Assembly: GCA_900540005.1 (NCBI GenBank)
Contig: UQEM01000024.1
Location: 1-23,599 of the forward strand
From: an uncultured Ruminococcus sp.
Lineage (GTDB): Bacteria > Bacillota > Clostridia > Oscillospirales > Ruminococcaceae
Length of the DNA stretch: 23,599 nucleotides
Reading direction: 5' to 3'
Shown here: one piece after another, positions 1 through 7,136 of the stretch
Position numbering within the stretch: position 1 is the first letter of the stretch
Layout of the letters: each line of letters begins with the position of its first letter
Made by a program: the position numbers and the translations under genes
Notes under the pieces: generated by a model
Seen by the model: the letters and a program-made list of their open reading frames with translations, nothing else
The model's database searches: none
What the model was told of the DNA's origin: nothing

Positions 1-32
1 TGCTAAGTACGGCGTTTGATTTTAAAAAAATT

Positions 33-67
33 AAGACTGCAAGGAATTTTCCTTGCAGTCTTTTTTT
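33..67. terminator. Bidirectional intrinsic terminator
   Basis: A perfect 14-bp inverted repeat (33-46 with 49-62) is followed by a T run on the plus strand (61-67) and by an A run upstream (24-30) that becomes a T run on the minus strand. It can end the DUF2974 gene on the minus strand, whose stop codon lies against it, and also a gene entering from the left edge on the plus strand. Confidence 0.9.
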
Positions 68-1157
68 ATTTGTCTGAATTTGGAAACAGCGCCTTTTTAC
101 CGTTGTCAGCGATTTTTTTCCTTGCCTCACGCATGACGCGCTGCTGCTCAGGCGTAAGCGAGCGCATAGCCTTGATTATAGATGCATAAGAACTTGGTGT
201 TTTAAGTTCCTTGAGCGTTGGTTTATCGGCAGCTTCAAGTATCTCAAATAGAGTATTTACAAAAATTTGCCTGTCCTCATCGCTGAATTCATCAAGCCAG
301 CCGGTAATCGTCTTGTTGATAACATCTCCCGAACGTGTAAGCTTATCCGCAAGGAGGAAGTGATTACGTTTCAGTTCCCAACTGTAGGTGATATGCTGCG
401 AAATTCCTGTCGCGGAACTTCGCACGATCTTATAGTCCCCTTCGCTTGCAAGAAGCATTCCGACAATAGAACCCTCGGGAACAAAGCTGTTCAAGCGCGG
501 AAGGATCTCTTTATACTGCGGACTTTCAACAATTTCCTGTCGAAATCCCGGAGAATCATACGCGTATACCTCGGTTATCTTCGACCTTACCTCATCAGAG
601 CAGTAAGCCGCGGCGTAAATTGCCAGATTTCCGCCCTTTGAGTGTCCTCCAAGCCTTATCGGCGCAGGGTATCCCGAGAACTTTTCATTAAGATAATTCA
701 CCGCATTGAGCTGTCCTGAAGTCTGAGCCATGTAACTCAGATTAAAGTCCTCTTTCCAGCCGACAACTGTACCGTCAGTTCCGCGAAATGCCACAAAGAC
801 CGAACCGTCAGCAAGGTAGCAGCTTACTGCGGAAAATTGCAGTTCTTCGCCTGTGTCGGTCATATTGACATAGTCCGCAAGTATAGTCTGACCAAAGCGC
901 GTTGATTCGGCAAGCTTTTTAAAGAGCAGAATATCCTGTTCAAAGGTCGACATTCTTTCCGTTTCAGGAATTTTTTCGGCATTAAACCTGTTATAGGCAT
1001 CTCGCAGAGTTATATGGTCGGTAGCCGCCTCTACGGCGATCTGATCAAAAGCTACATAGCAAAGCTGTGCCAGAACCAGTCCGTCTACCTCGTTGAAAGA
1101 ATCGCAAGAAAAAGGAATATCGCCGCGCCAATCAATATAATCTAAAATATTACCCAT
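66..1157 (-). CDS. Mbeg1-like (DUF2974) alpha/beta-hydrolase
   Basis: This 363-residue protein matches the DUF2974/Mbeg1-like family of lipase-fold proteins. A nucleophile elbow GHSKGG is seen at residues 171-176 (Ser173) and an oxyanion-type FRGTD at 124-128. The segment AYDSPGF around residue 205 and a later His (NHFLL) are plausible remaining members of a Ser-Asp-His triad. No signal peptide or membrane segment is visible, so it is probably cytoplasmic; the substrate is unknown. The start is supported by an AGGTGA ribosome binding site about 5 nt upstream. It follows the dockerin GH9 gene, but a UUCG-loop terminator lies between them. A lone TATAAT (minus strand, 1199-1204) without a convincing -35 is the only promoter hint. 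Family assignment is fairly sure; enzyme activity is inferred. Confidence 0.82.
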   Translation of the reverse strand: MGNILDYIDWRGDIPFSCDSFNEVDGLVLAQLCYVAFDQIAVEAATDHITLRDAYNRFNAEKIPETERMSTFEQDILLFKKLAESTRFGQTILADYVNMTDTGEELQFSAVSCYLADGSVFVAFRGTDGTVVGWKEDFNLSYMAQTSGQLNAVNYLNEKFSGYPAPIRLGGHSKGGNLAIYAAAYCSDEVRSKITEVYAYDSPGFRQEIVESPQYKEILPRLNSFVPEGSIVGMLLASEGDYKIVRSSATGISQHITYSWELKRNHFLLADKLTRSGDVINKTITGWLDEFSDEDRQIFVNTLFEILEAADKPTLKELKTPSSYASIIKAMRSLTPEQQRVMREARKKIADNGKKALFPNSDK

Positions 1158-1170
1158 AATTCACCTGTAA

Positions 1171-1195
1171 CAATAAAGCGACGCCGAAGCGTCGC
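1171..1195 (-). terminator. Terminator after CelK-like gene
   Basis: On the minus strand a 7-bp stem GCGACGC/GCGTCGC is closed by a UUCG tetraloop (1178-1195) and followed by CTTTATTGTT. It sits 30 nt after the stop of the upstream GH9 gene and separates it from the DUF2974 gene. Confidence 0.85.
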
Positions 1196-1225
1196 CTTAT
1201 TATATCGTTGTTGCACAAATTATAA

Positions 1226-4213
1226 TTACTGATAAGACTCAGGAAGCTCAGTGATGAGCTCAGCAACATACTTCTGGATAGAAAGTGCGTCCTGAGGTGT
1301 GAGACCTGTACCATTTGCATAAACGTCTCCGTTGAGAACGCCCTGTGCAGTGATATGGCTGTCACTTGATCCATTCACACCGTACTTGTCGGGGTTGGAA
1401 ATGGACTGGAGAATCATTACAGCGTCAGAGAGGTCAACCTTGCCATCGCAGTTAGAGTCACCCCAAAGGATATCGCCTGTGCTGGGCTTTGTTCCGGGAT
1501 TCTCATCGGGCTTAGGAGCCTCTGCAGCCTCGTCATCGAGGAATGAGATAGCCCAAGCGAAAGGAGCATTCCAGTTGATCGTAACCTCGTTTACAGACCA
1601 AGCTTCGATAGAGTCAACGAAGCACTTCTGAGCAGGAACAGTACCTCTTACATAGCCGAGACCGCCAACGTAAGGATCCTGAAGTCCTGAACCAGGACCA
1701 CCTGACATTACGCCTGAAGGAGCATACGGGAATGTGCTGTCAAGCTCGTGTGACCAGAATCTGTGGTGAGGATTGTTCTCGTGGTATGTACCGTAACCAG
1801 TAACATAAGAGAAGCCGTTTCCGTTACGTCCGAAGATGTAGTCCATAGCCTCTGTTACAGCTGAGATGTAATTGTTAGTACCGTTGATATCGTAAGCGTA
1901 AGCCATAACGATAGCGTTGTTAACAACGAATGAGTTTGAACCCCACTCATAACCGGTAATCTCGATGAGATTTCCGTTTTCATCTTTACCGATGTTTACG
2001 CCGTCAGTAAATGTAGCACTCTTATAAGGGATACCCATACCGGATTCATTCATCTGAGCGATGTACTCATCAGCAGCTGATGTGATAGCCTTCTCGATAG
2101 TGCTCTTGTCAGCAGCAGGTGTCTTGTCGCTGAGGTAGAGAGAAATTGTACCGAGACCAGCTGTACAGCCCCAGTTGAATGAGCTGAATGAACCGTTATT
2201 CTCACCGCCGCCGAGGTTTGTTGTAAGGCTGAATGCCTTATCTTTGCCTGTGTTATCGTTGTTATTCTTATACTTGGAAAGGAAATCGTAGTAAGTATTG
2301 TCGCCTGTTGTAGCGAAGAGCTCACAAGCTGCCCAGTAAGCATCATCCTGAACGTAGGAGTCACCGTAAGCACCGCCGCCGATAGCCTGATCAAGAGGAG
2401 CAAACATAGGATCTGTCTCGCTTTTTCCTTCGTCAATTGCCCAGTTGCTCTGATACTTCATTACAGCTTCCCAAGACTTCTTAGCGTTGTCAAGGCACTT
2501 AGCTGCGAAAGCAGAATCATAGCTTTCCCAGAGACGAGCAGCCTGTGCTGCACAAGCGATCATGTTGAATGTAGCTGCATATGACGGGGGCTTTACGATA
2601 CGAGTTGTGCCCCATTCATCCTGATAGTTCCAAGGCTGTGTAGCAAGACCAGTCCACTTGTGGTCGTGAAGCTTGTGGTATACGAAGTTCTCGTACTTGC
2701 TGCCCCAGTAAGGATCATCTGACTTAACCATCATGTTGAACATCCACTCAAGCTCAACTCTTGCCTCATCGAGGATATCAGGAGAACCTGTACCGTCAAA
2801 CTTGATGTTGCCTACGCTGTAGTTCTGAGGAATGGACATTACACCATTATCGTTGAACTTATCGGCACTGCCCTGAGCCTTTGCTCTTTCAAACATATTC
2901 TGGAGAGTCCAAACAGAGATACCGCCGTTAACAACATACTTACCGTGGTCGCCTGCGTCGTACCAACCGCCGACACCATCGATCTGGTATGTCTTGTCAC
3001 CGTCGAACTCCGAACCGTATGAACGAACCCACTTAGACTGAACATAAGCGTTATCTGTAGGAGCGTGACCACCCTTATGAGCAAGATCAGCCTTTGTGTC
3101 CTTCTCGTTGCAGGAAGTGATGTACTTCTCCTCGATGTTCATACCTGAACGGTTCTGGTAGTAGTAGTTAAGCGCATCAGTAAGAACACCATTGTAGATA
3201 TCAGTACCGATCTTGAAGTCATGGCTCTTGTACATCTGATATGTCTCGCCTGTCCTCGAGTTTGTGTATGTATTGGTCTCATCATCGACCCAGATGTAGT
3301 ACTCGCCTGCATCTACAACGTCTGTGAAGTCGATAAGCTGAATGTACTCACCAGCGTCCTCATCGAAGCCCTTGTCAGTAGATGTGCCGGAATATACGAC
3401 TTCATCATTTGACTTCTTGCGAACTTCAAACTTAACAGGGCTGATCTGAGTATCTGTAGCGTAAGAAGCCTGCTTAACCATGTTCGGGATATAACCGACC
3501 TGGTTAACTCTTACGTCACTTCTGGGAGTAACAACACCCATTTCGTCAGAGGGATCCCAAAGACAAGGTGTGCTGTCGCCCTTGTATGTATCACCACAAG
3601 TTGTGCACTCGAGTGTCATGTTATCAAATTTAAGAGTTGTTCCCTTGGGGAAGCAGTCATGATCCTGGAATGGACCAGCTCCGCCGTAATGGAATGCCCA
3701 CTCAGCAACCTCAATAGATTCTGTTGCTGTGAAAGTAGAATCAAATGTGTTCTTGCCCTTCTTGATGGAAACGTTAGTCCAGCCCTGACCAAAGTCAGAA
3801 GCGTTGTTGTGCCATACAACAGCCGTCTCACCGTCGAGTGAAGCGATGTGAGTAGCAAGGTCACCGGCATTGGAAGCTTCTACTTCCCAGTGGATCTTAT
3901 ATGTGTGTCCAGCCTCAATGTGAAGCTTTCTGTGTCTGAACTGACAGTCCCATCTTGACTCACCGCCGCGCTTTTCACCGCCGGGATTTACGATAGTTAC
4001 ATTGTAAGTACCGCCTGAGATGTTAAATGACTGCTGTGCAGGATTAGTAACGCAAGTATGCCACGGAAGACCAACGCCGTCGTCAAAGTTAGTCTGACCA
4101 ACGCAGTAATCCTTAGCAAATGCGCCCATGGGGATCATTGCAGCTGCGCTTGTAGCAAGCATGGTAGCAGCAACAAAGCTGCCAGCAACTGCCTTTACCA
4201 TTTTCTTGTGCAT
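1226..4213 (-). CDS. Dockerin-bearing GH9 cellulase, CelK-like architecture
   Basis: This 995-residue secreted cellulosomal enzyme probably hydrolyses beta-1,4-glucan. The domain order is as follows. A signal peptide covers residues 1-33 (basic MHKKMVK, hydrophobic core, AFA cleavage site). A CBM4-like jelly-roll module spans about 36-205. An Ig-like GH9-associated domain spans about 234-335. The GH9 catalytic domain spans about 340-885, with WYDAGDH at 417-423 holding the aspartates, HHRFW at 816-820 and the proposed acid Glu876 in VNEVTIN. A short proline linker leads to a 79-residue dockerin (917-995) with two EF-like repeats. This CBM4-Ig-GH9-dockerin order is that of Clostridium thermocellum CelK, a cellobiohydrolase, so exo-activity is inferred by architecture only. 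GGGAGG lies about 10 nt before the ATG. It has its own promoter (4350-4378) and terminator. Confidence 0.95.
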   Translation of the reverse strand: MHKKMVKAVAGSFVAATMLATSAAAMIPMGAFAKDYCVGQTNFDDGVGLPWHTCVTNPAQQSFNISGGTYNVTIVNPGGEKRGGESRWDCQFRHRKLHIEAGHTYKIHWEVEASNAGDLATHIASLDGETAVVWHNNASDFGQGWTNVSIKKGKNTFDSTFTATESIEVAEWAFHYGGAGPFQDHDCFPKGTTLKFDNMTLECTTCGDTYKGDSTPCLWDPSDEMGVVTPRSDVRVNQVGYIPNMVKQASYATDTQISPVKFEVRKKSNDEVVYSGTSTDKGFDEDAGEYIQLIDFTDVVDAGEYYIWVDDETNTYTNSRTGETYQMYKSHDFKIGTDIYNGVLTDALNYYYQNRSGMNIEEKYITSCNEKDTKADLAHKGGHAPTDNAYVQSKWVRSYGSEFDGDKTYQIDGVGGWYDAGDHGKYVVNGGISVWTLQNMFERAKAQGSADKFNDNGVMSIPQNYSVGNIKFDGTGSPDILDEARVELEWMFNMMVKSDDPYWGSKYENFVYHKLHDHKWTGLATQPWNYQDEWGTTRIVKPPSYAATFNMIACAAQAARLWESYDSAFAAKCLDNAKKSWEAVMKYQSNWAIDEGKSETDPMFAPLDQAIGGGAYGDSYVQDDAYWAACELFATTGDNTYYDFLSKYKNNNDNTGKDKAFSLTTNLGGGENNGSFSSFNWGCTAGLGTISLYLSDKTPAADKSTIEKAITSAADEYIAQMNESGMGIPYKSATFTDGVNIGKDENGNLIEITGYEWGSNSFVVNNAIVMAYAYDINGTNNYISAVTEAMDYIFGRNGNGFSYVTGYGTYHENNPHHRFWSHELDSTFPYAPSGVMSGGPGSGLQDPYVGGLGYVRGTVPAQKCFVDSIEAWSVNEVTINWNAPFAWAISFLDDEAAEAPKPDENPGTKPSTGDILWGDSNCDGKVDLSDAVMILQSISNPDKYGVNGSSDSHITAQGVLNGDVYANGTGLTPQDALSIQKYVAELITELPESYQ

Positions 4214-4258
4214 TGTTAAATACCCTCCCTGATAGAATGAATATAATGAATTTTATAA

Positions 4259-4282
4259 CACAGCGCCAGTGCAAGCGCCGTG
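4259..4282 (-). promoter_or_regulatory. Leader hairpin of CelK-like gene
   Basis: A 7-of-8-bp inverted repeat (4259-4266 with 4275-4282) lies in the roughly 130-nt untranslated leader between the promoter and the GH9 start. It has no T run, so it is not a simple terminator. A role in mRNA stability or regulation is only a guess. Confidence 0.35.
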
Positions 4283-4349
4283 GTTATAGACTTTGTAATA
4301 AATGACGAGAAGAATCCGATTCGGACCTGCACCTTTCTCATCAGATATA

Positions 4350-4378
4350 ATTATATAATATGGGTGAAAAAAAGTAAA
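4350..4378 (-). promoter_or_regulatory. Sigma-A promoter of CelK-like gene
   Basis: On the minus strand, -35 TTTACT (4373-4378) and -10 TATAAT (4350-4355) are separated by exactly 17 nt. It gives a leader of about 130 nt before the GH9 start. The remaining part of the 281-nt gap (4379-4447) is AT-rich and shows nothing else convincing. Confidence 0.75.
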
Positions 4379-4447
4379 TAGTTTTCCGAAAATTCGTATA
4401 TTCTCATAATCCGCAAAAAAGTTTTTTGTGCATTTCCACAAAAAGCT

Positions 4448-4478
4448 AAAAATAATAAAAGGCGCCGAAACGCCTTTT
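4448..4478 (-). terminator. Terminator after second GH9 gene
   Basis: On the minus strand an 8-bp stem AAAAGGCG/CGCCTTTT with a 6-nt loop (4457-4478) is followed by ATTATTTTT. It lies 16 nt after the stop codon of the GH9-CBM3c gene, so read-through into the CelK-like gene should be limited. Confidence 0.88.
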
Positions 4479-4494
4479 ATTAACATTATATGAA

Positions 4495-6876
4495 TTAGTT
4501 TGATGTTGCAGGGAGTTTGTCAATAAGTTCAACAAGATAACGCTGAATCGTCAATGCATCCAATGTTGTCATGCCTGTTCCGTTATCATAAACGTCAGCA
4601 TTGATCACGCCCTGTTCTGTGATTCTGGTCTCGCTTGAGCCGTTTATACCATAAACATCATTGTTCGCTATTGCCTGAAGAATCATAACAGCGTCTGAAA
4701 TGTCGACCTTACCGTCGCAGTTAGCGTCGCCCCATACAATATCATCACCTGTTGTAGGCTGAGTTGTGGTTGTAGTAGGATCTGTATCAGGCTCTGTTCC
4801 GTCAGGTTCAACTCCCCAAACCAGCTTATCGTCTACATACATCGTGATTTTTTCGTTTATCGCGTCATCGGACTTGATATCCTGTGTAGCTGTAAGTGTC
4901 TCGTAAGACCAGTCGTTCGTGGGATCCCAAGCTCCTGTTGTAGGCTTGCCGTCTACTGCGTCAGGAATCGAGATCCTGAACTGAACCTCATCTCGGTGCT
5001 CACTCTGACCGGTCGGCTGGATCGCTCTGCCGTCCTCGAACTTGATTTCAGCATAGTAAGTGTTGCCGCTCGGGTCGCCCTCATACTTTATAGGACCTGA
5101 AACTGTAGCATAACCCTGCTGACCCTCCTGATACTGCTGAGAGTTGCTCTTTACGGTAATGTCATCAACAGAAAGTCCCGCTTCGAGAACCTCAGAAACG
5201 TCAAAGTAGTAACGATAGCTTATATTCTTGGCAACTCTTGCAGGCCAAGCTGTGTGGTTCATGGCCCAAGCCTTTACCTCTGTGTAACTGTTGCCGCTGC
5301 CGTTGAGAACTGCCGCAACTTCCCATTCTGCCCACTTAGGAGTCTCAACAGGCGGGAAGTTATCGAGCTTTTCGCCGCCATACTCGCCTATCATCGAGCA
5401 GAGAGCCGCTGTGAATCCTGCATTGTAGTCAATTGCGACCTCGGAGAACTCATACTTTCCGACTTCGTTTTCGTATTTACCCTGAGAATCCGGTCCACCG
5501 ACAAGTGCACCGTAGAGAGTATGTGCGTATTCGGTCTGCCAGCCTTCACTGCTCGACTCGTGACCAAGCTCGTTCCAATGGTCATCGTGGATGCCCGATG
5601 CCGTTCTGTGGTGGAAAGCAGTAGGCTGAGTATCGCCCATTCCGAGGACGTAGCTCATTCCAAGAGCGTTATCACCGAAAGCGTAGTCCATCTGGCTCTT
5701 TGCCCAGTCTCTGTACTTAGTTGCAAGAGCAGTATCGTCCTTGAATATAGTGTCACTTGAAAGGAAAGCCAGCCATGCAGTATTTGAAGCGTGGCGGAGC
5801 GAACCCCAGTTCGTGAGATAAGCCAGTCCGTCGGGAGTGTAGTCAAGCTTCTTTCCGCCGTAACCGTCTATCCAATAATCGAGGTGGTGAGAAATATGGT
5901 CGATCCAACTCTGGTCTCCGGTTATCTGCGCATAGAGGAGCGCTGCACCCTGAGTTGTGTCGTCCCAGCAGAATCCCCATGTATACTTCTTATCGCTCGA
6001 CTGGTTCTCAGTCGGGAAATTCGGAATGTAGTCGCTCTCGATCTTGTCGAGGTAGCTCTTATCGTTTGTTGCAAGATAAAGCCAATCAGCAGCGTACATA
6101 CAATCGTCTACCCATGAAGATGTCGGGTACATTGAACCCATTCCGCCAACATCTTTGGTGCTTCTCCATGTGTCTGCGAGTTCAAAGAGATTCTTTGCGT
6201 GCTCAAGGTACTGCTCAGCCTTTTCGGGCTGGTCGTCCTTGAAAATGATGTAGCCTTCCGCAAGAGCAGCGGCTGCAAGTGCTGCAACAGTGGAGTTCTC
6301 TATCGTGTCATAGGGACGCTCCCAGTCACCTCCGTTGAGGTGATGCTTTCTGAGGTAAACCTCTGCGCTGCACCAGATATTGTGGTCTGTAGAGCTGCCC
6401 GTGAAGTCTCCGATCGTGCCGACAAGCTTACCGTCACCAAGGTCGCAGCCCATTACATAGTCAAGTCCCCACTGGAGATTGTTTCTGTAAAGCTCGCCAA
6501 GGCCCGCCTTATCAACGTTGTCCTTGTACTCGATGTAGCCCCACGCAAGCACGGATGCCGCATAAGCATTTGTGAGTGTGAATTTAAAGTGGTCACCTGC
6601 ATCAAACCAGCCTCCGGGAACTTTATCGGTCTCGTTGCCGTCCTCATCGACCATTGAGTCGGCTCTCCACTGAACCTCGTTCCAATCGGGAAGCTTACCG
6701 GACTGCTGCACCTCGTAGAAGAACATAGACTTCTGGAGTGCCTCAGCGTAGTTGTACTTCTCAGCGGCATAAGCCGTTGAAGCAGTTGAGCTTATGCTGT
6801 CAGTCGGCAGATAAGCCGCGATACCGGCAGCCATAGCCAAAGCAGAAATTGCCGCCGTGATCTTTTTTAAGTTCAT
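4495..6876 (-). CDS. Dockerin-bearing GH9-CBM3c endoglucanase
   Basis: This 793-residue secreted cellulase has a signal peptide over roughly residues 1-37. The GH9 catalytic domain spans about 38-500, with WFDAGDH at 90-96, HHRTASG starting at 422 and the likely proton donor Glu479 in FSEVAID. A CBM3c-type module follows (about 515-690, containing EVKAWAMNHTAWPARVAK), then an acidic/Thr-rich linker (about 695-712) and a 79-residue dockerin (715-793). Fused GH9-CBM3c enzymes are typically processive endoglucanases, so that activity is inferred. An upstream in-frame ATG at 6918 exists, but the start at 6876 is chosen because GAGGGG lies 8 nt before it and the signal peptide then begins normally with MNLKK. 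Its dockerin has the same length and start (WGD) as that of the neighbouring GH9, which suggests binding to the same cohesin class. Confidence 0.95.
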   Translation of the reverse strand: MNLKKITAAISALAMAAGIAAYLPTDSISSTASTAYAAEKYNYAEALQKSMFFYEVQQSGKLPDWNEVQWRADSMVDEDGNETDKVPGGWFDAGDHFKFTLTNAYAASVLAWGYIEYKDNVDKAGLGELYRNNLQWGLDYVMGCDLGDGKLVGTIGDFTGSSTDHNIWCSAEVYLRKHHLNGGDWERPYDTIENSTVAALAAAALAEGYIIFKDDQPEKAEQYLEHAKNLFELADTWRSTKDVGGMGSMYPTSSWVDDCMYAADWLYLATNDKSYLDKIESDYIPNFPTENQSSDKKYTWGFCWDDTTQGAALLYAQITGDQSWIDHISHHLDYWIDGYGGKKLDYTPDGLAYLTNWGSLRHASNTAWLAFLSSDTIFKDDTALATKYRDWAKSQMDYAFGDNALGMSYVLGMGDTQPTAFHHRTASGIHDDHWNELGHESSSEGWQTEYAHTLYGALVGGPDSQGKYENEVGKYEFSEVAIDYNAGFTAALCSMIGEYGGEKLDNFPPVETPKWAEWEVAAVLNGSGNSYTEVKAWAMNHTAWPARVAKNISYRYYFDVSEVLEAGLSVDDITVKSNSQQYQEGQQGYATVSGPIKYEGDPSGNTYYAEIKFEDGRAIQPTGQSEHRDEVQFRISIPDAVDGKPTTGAWDPTNDWSYETLTATQDIKSDDAINEKITMYVDDKLVWGVEPDGTEPDTDPTTTTTQPTTGDDIVWGDANCDGKVDISDAVMILQAIANNDVYGINGSSETRITEQGVINADVYDNGTGMTTLDALTIQRYLVELIDKLPATSN

Positions 6877-6901
6877 TAACATATCCCCTCTCGATATTAT
6901 T

Positions 6902-6920
6902 GTGTGGATACAAGCCACAC
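6902..6920 (-). promoter_or_regulatory. Leader hairpin of GH9-CBM3c gene
   Basis: A perfect 6-bp stem GTGTGG/CCACAC with a 7-nt loop lies in the short leader, between the -10 element and the Shine-Dalgarno of the GH9-CBM3c gene. Function unknown; it may stabilise the mRNA 5' end. Confidence 0.4.
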
Positions 6921-6932
6921 CTATACATATTA

Positions 6933-6961
6933 AATTTACAACATTTGGAGAAATTTGTCAA
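6933..6961 (-). promoter_or_regulatory. Probable promoter of GH9-CBM3c gene
   Basis: On the minus strand a perfect -35 TTGACA (6956-6961) is followed after 17 nt by a weaker -10 TAAATT (6933-6938). It sits about 60 nt upstream of the chosen start. The remaining upstream sequence (6962-7091) contains only a loose spaced repeat GCACAA/TTGTGC (6999-7026) that might be an operator. Confidence 0.6.
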
Positions 6962-7091
6962 TAGCACACGGACTTCATCTCTTAAAATACGGAATTATGC
7001 ACAAATTGCGGTATTGTGAATTGTGCGTAAATACAGCGCAGCACCCGGGCGAATTCGATCAGATCCGAAAATCATACAGTTTTCTCCAAAC

Positions 7092-7121
7092 AAAAAGAGC
7101 TGTACCCAAAAGGTACAGCTC
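7092..7121 (-). terminator. Terminator of the ispH-rpsA operon
   Basis: A perfect 10-bp stem GAGCTGTACC/GGTACAGCTC with a 5-nt loop (7097-7121) is followed on the minus strand by TTTTTG. It lies 15 nt after the stop of ispH-rpsA and closes the long minus-strand gene run. Confidence 0.95.
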
Positions 7122-7136
7122 AAAATCCGCTAAAAA

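Noticed and set aside
4315..4325. TCCGATTCGGA palindrome in the CelK-like gene leader as an operator
   Set aside because: Eleven nt with a single copy is too short to separate from chance without comparison to related promoters.
6880..6918. Upstream ATG giving a GH9-CBM3c protein 14 residues longer
   Set aside because: The extension (MACIHTIISRGDML) would precede the signal peptide, overlaps the leader hairpin and Shine-Dalgarno, and has no ribosome binding site.
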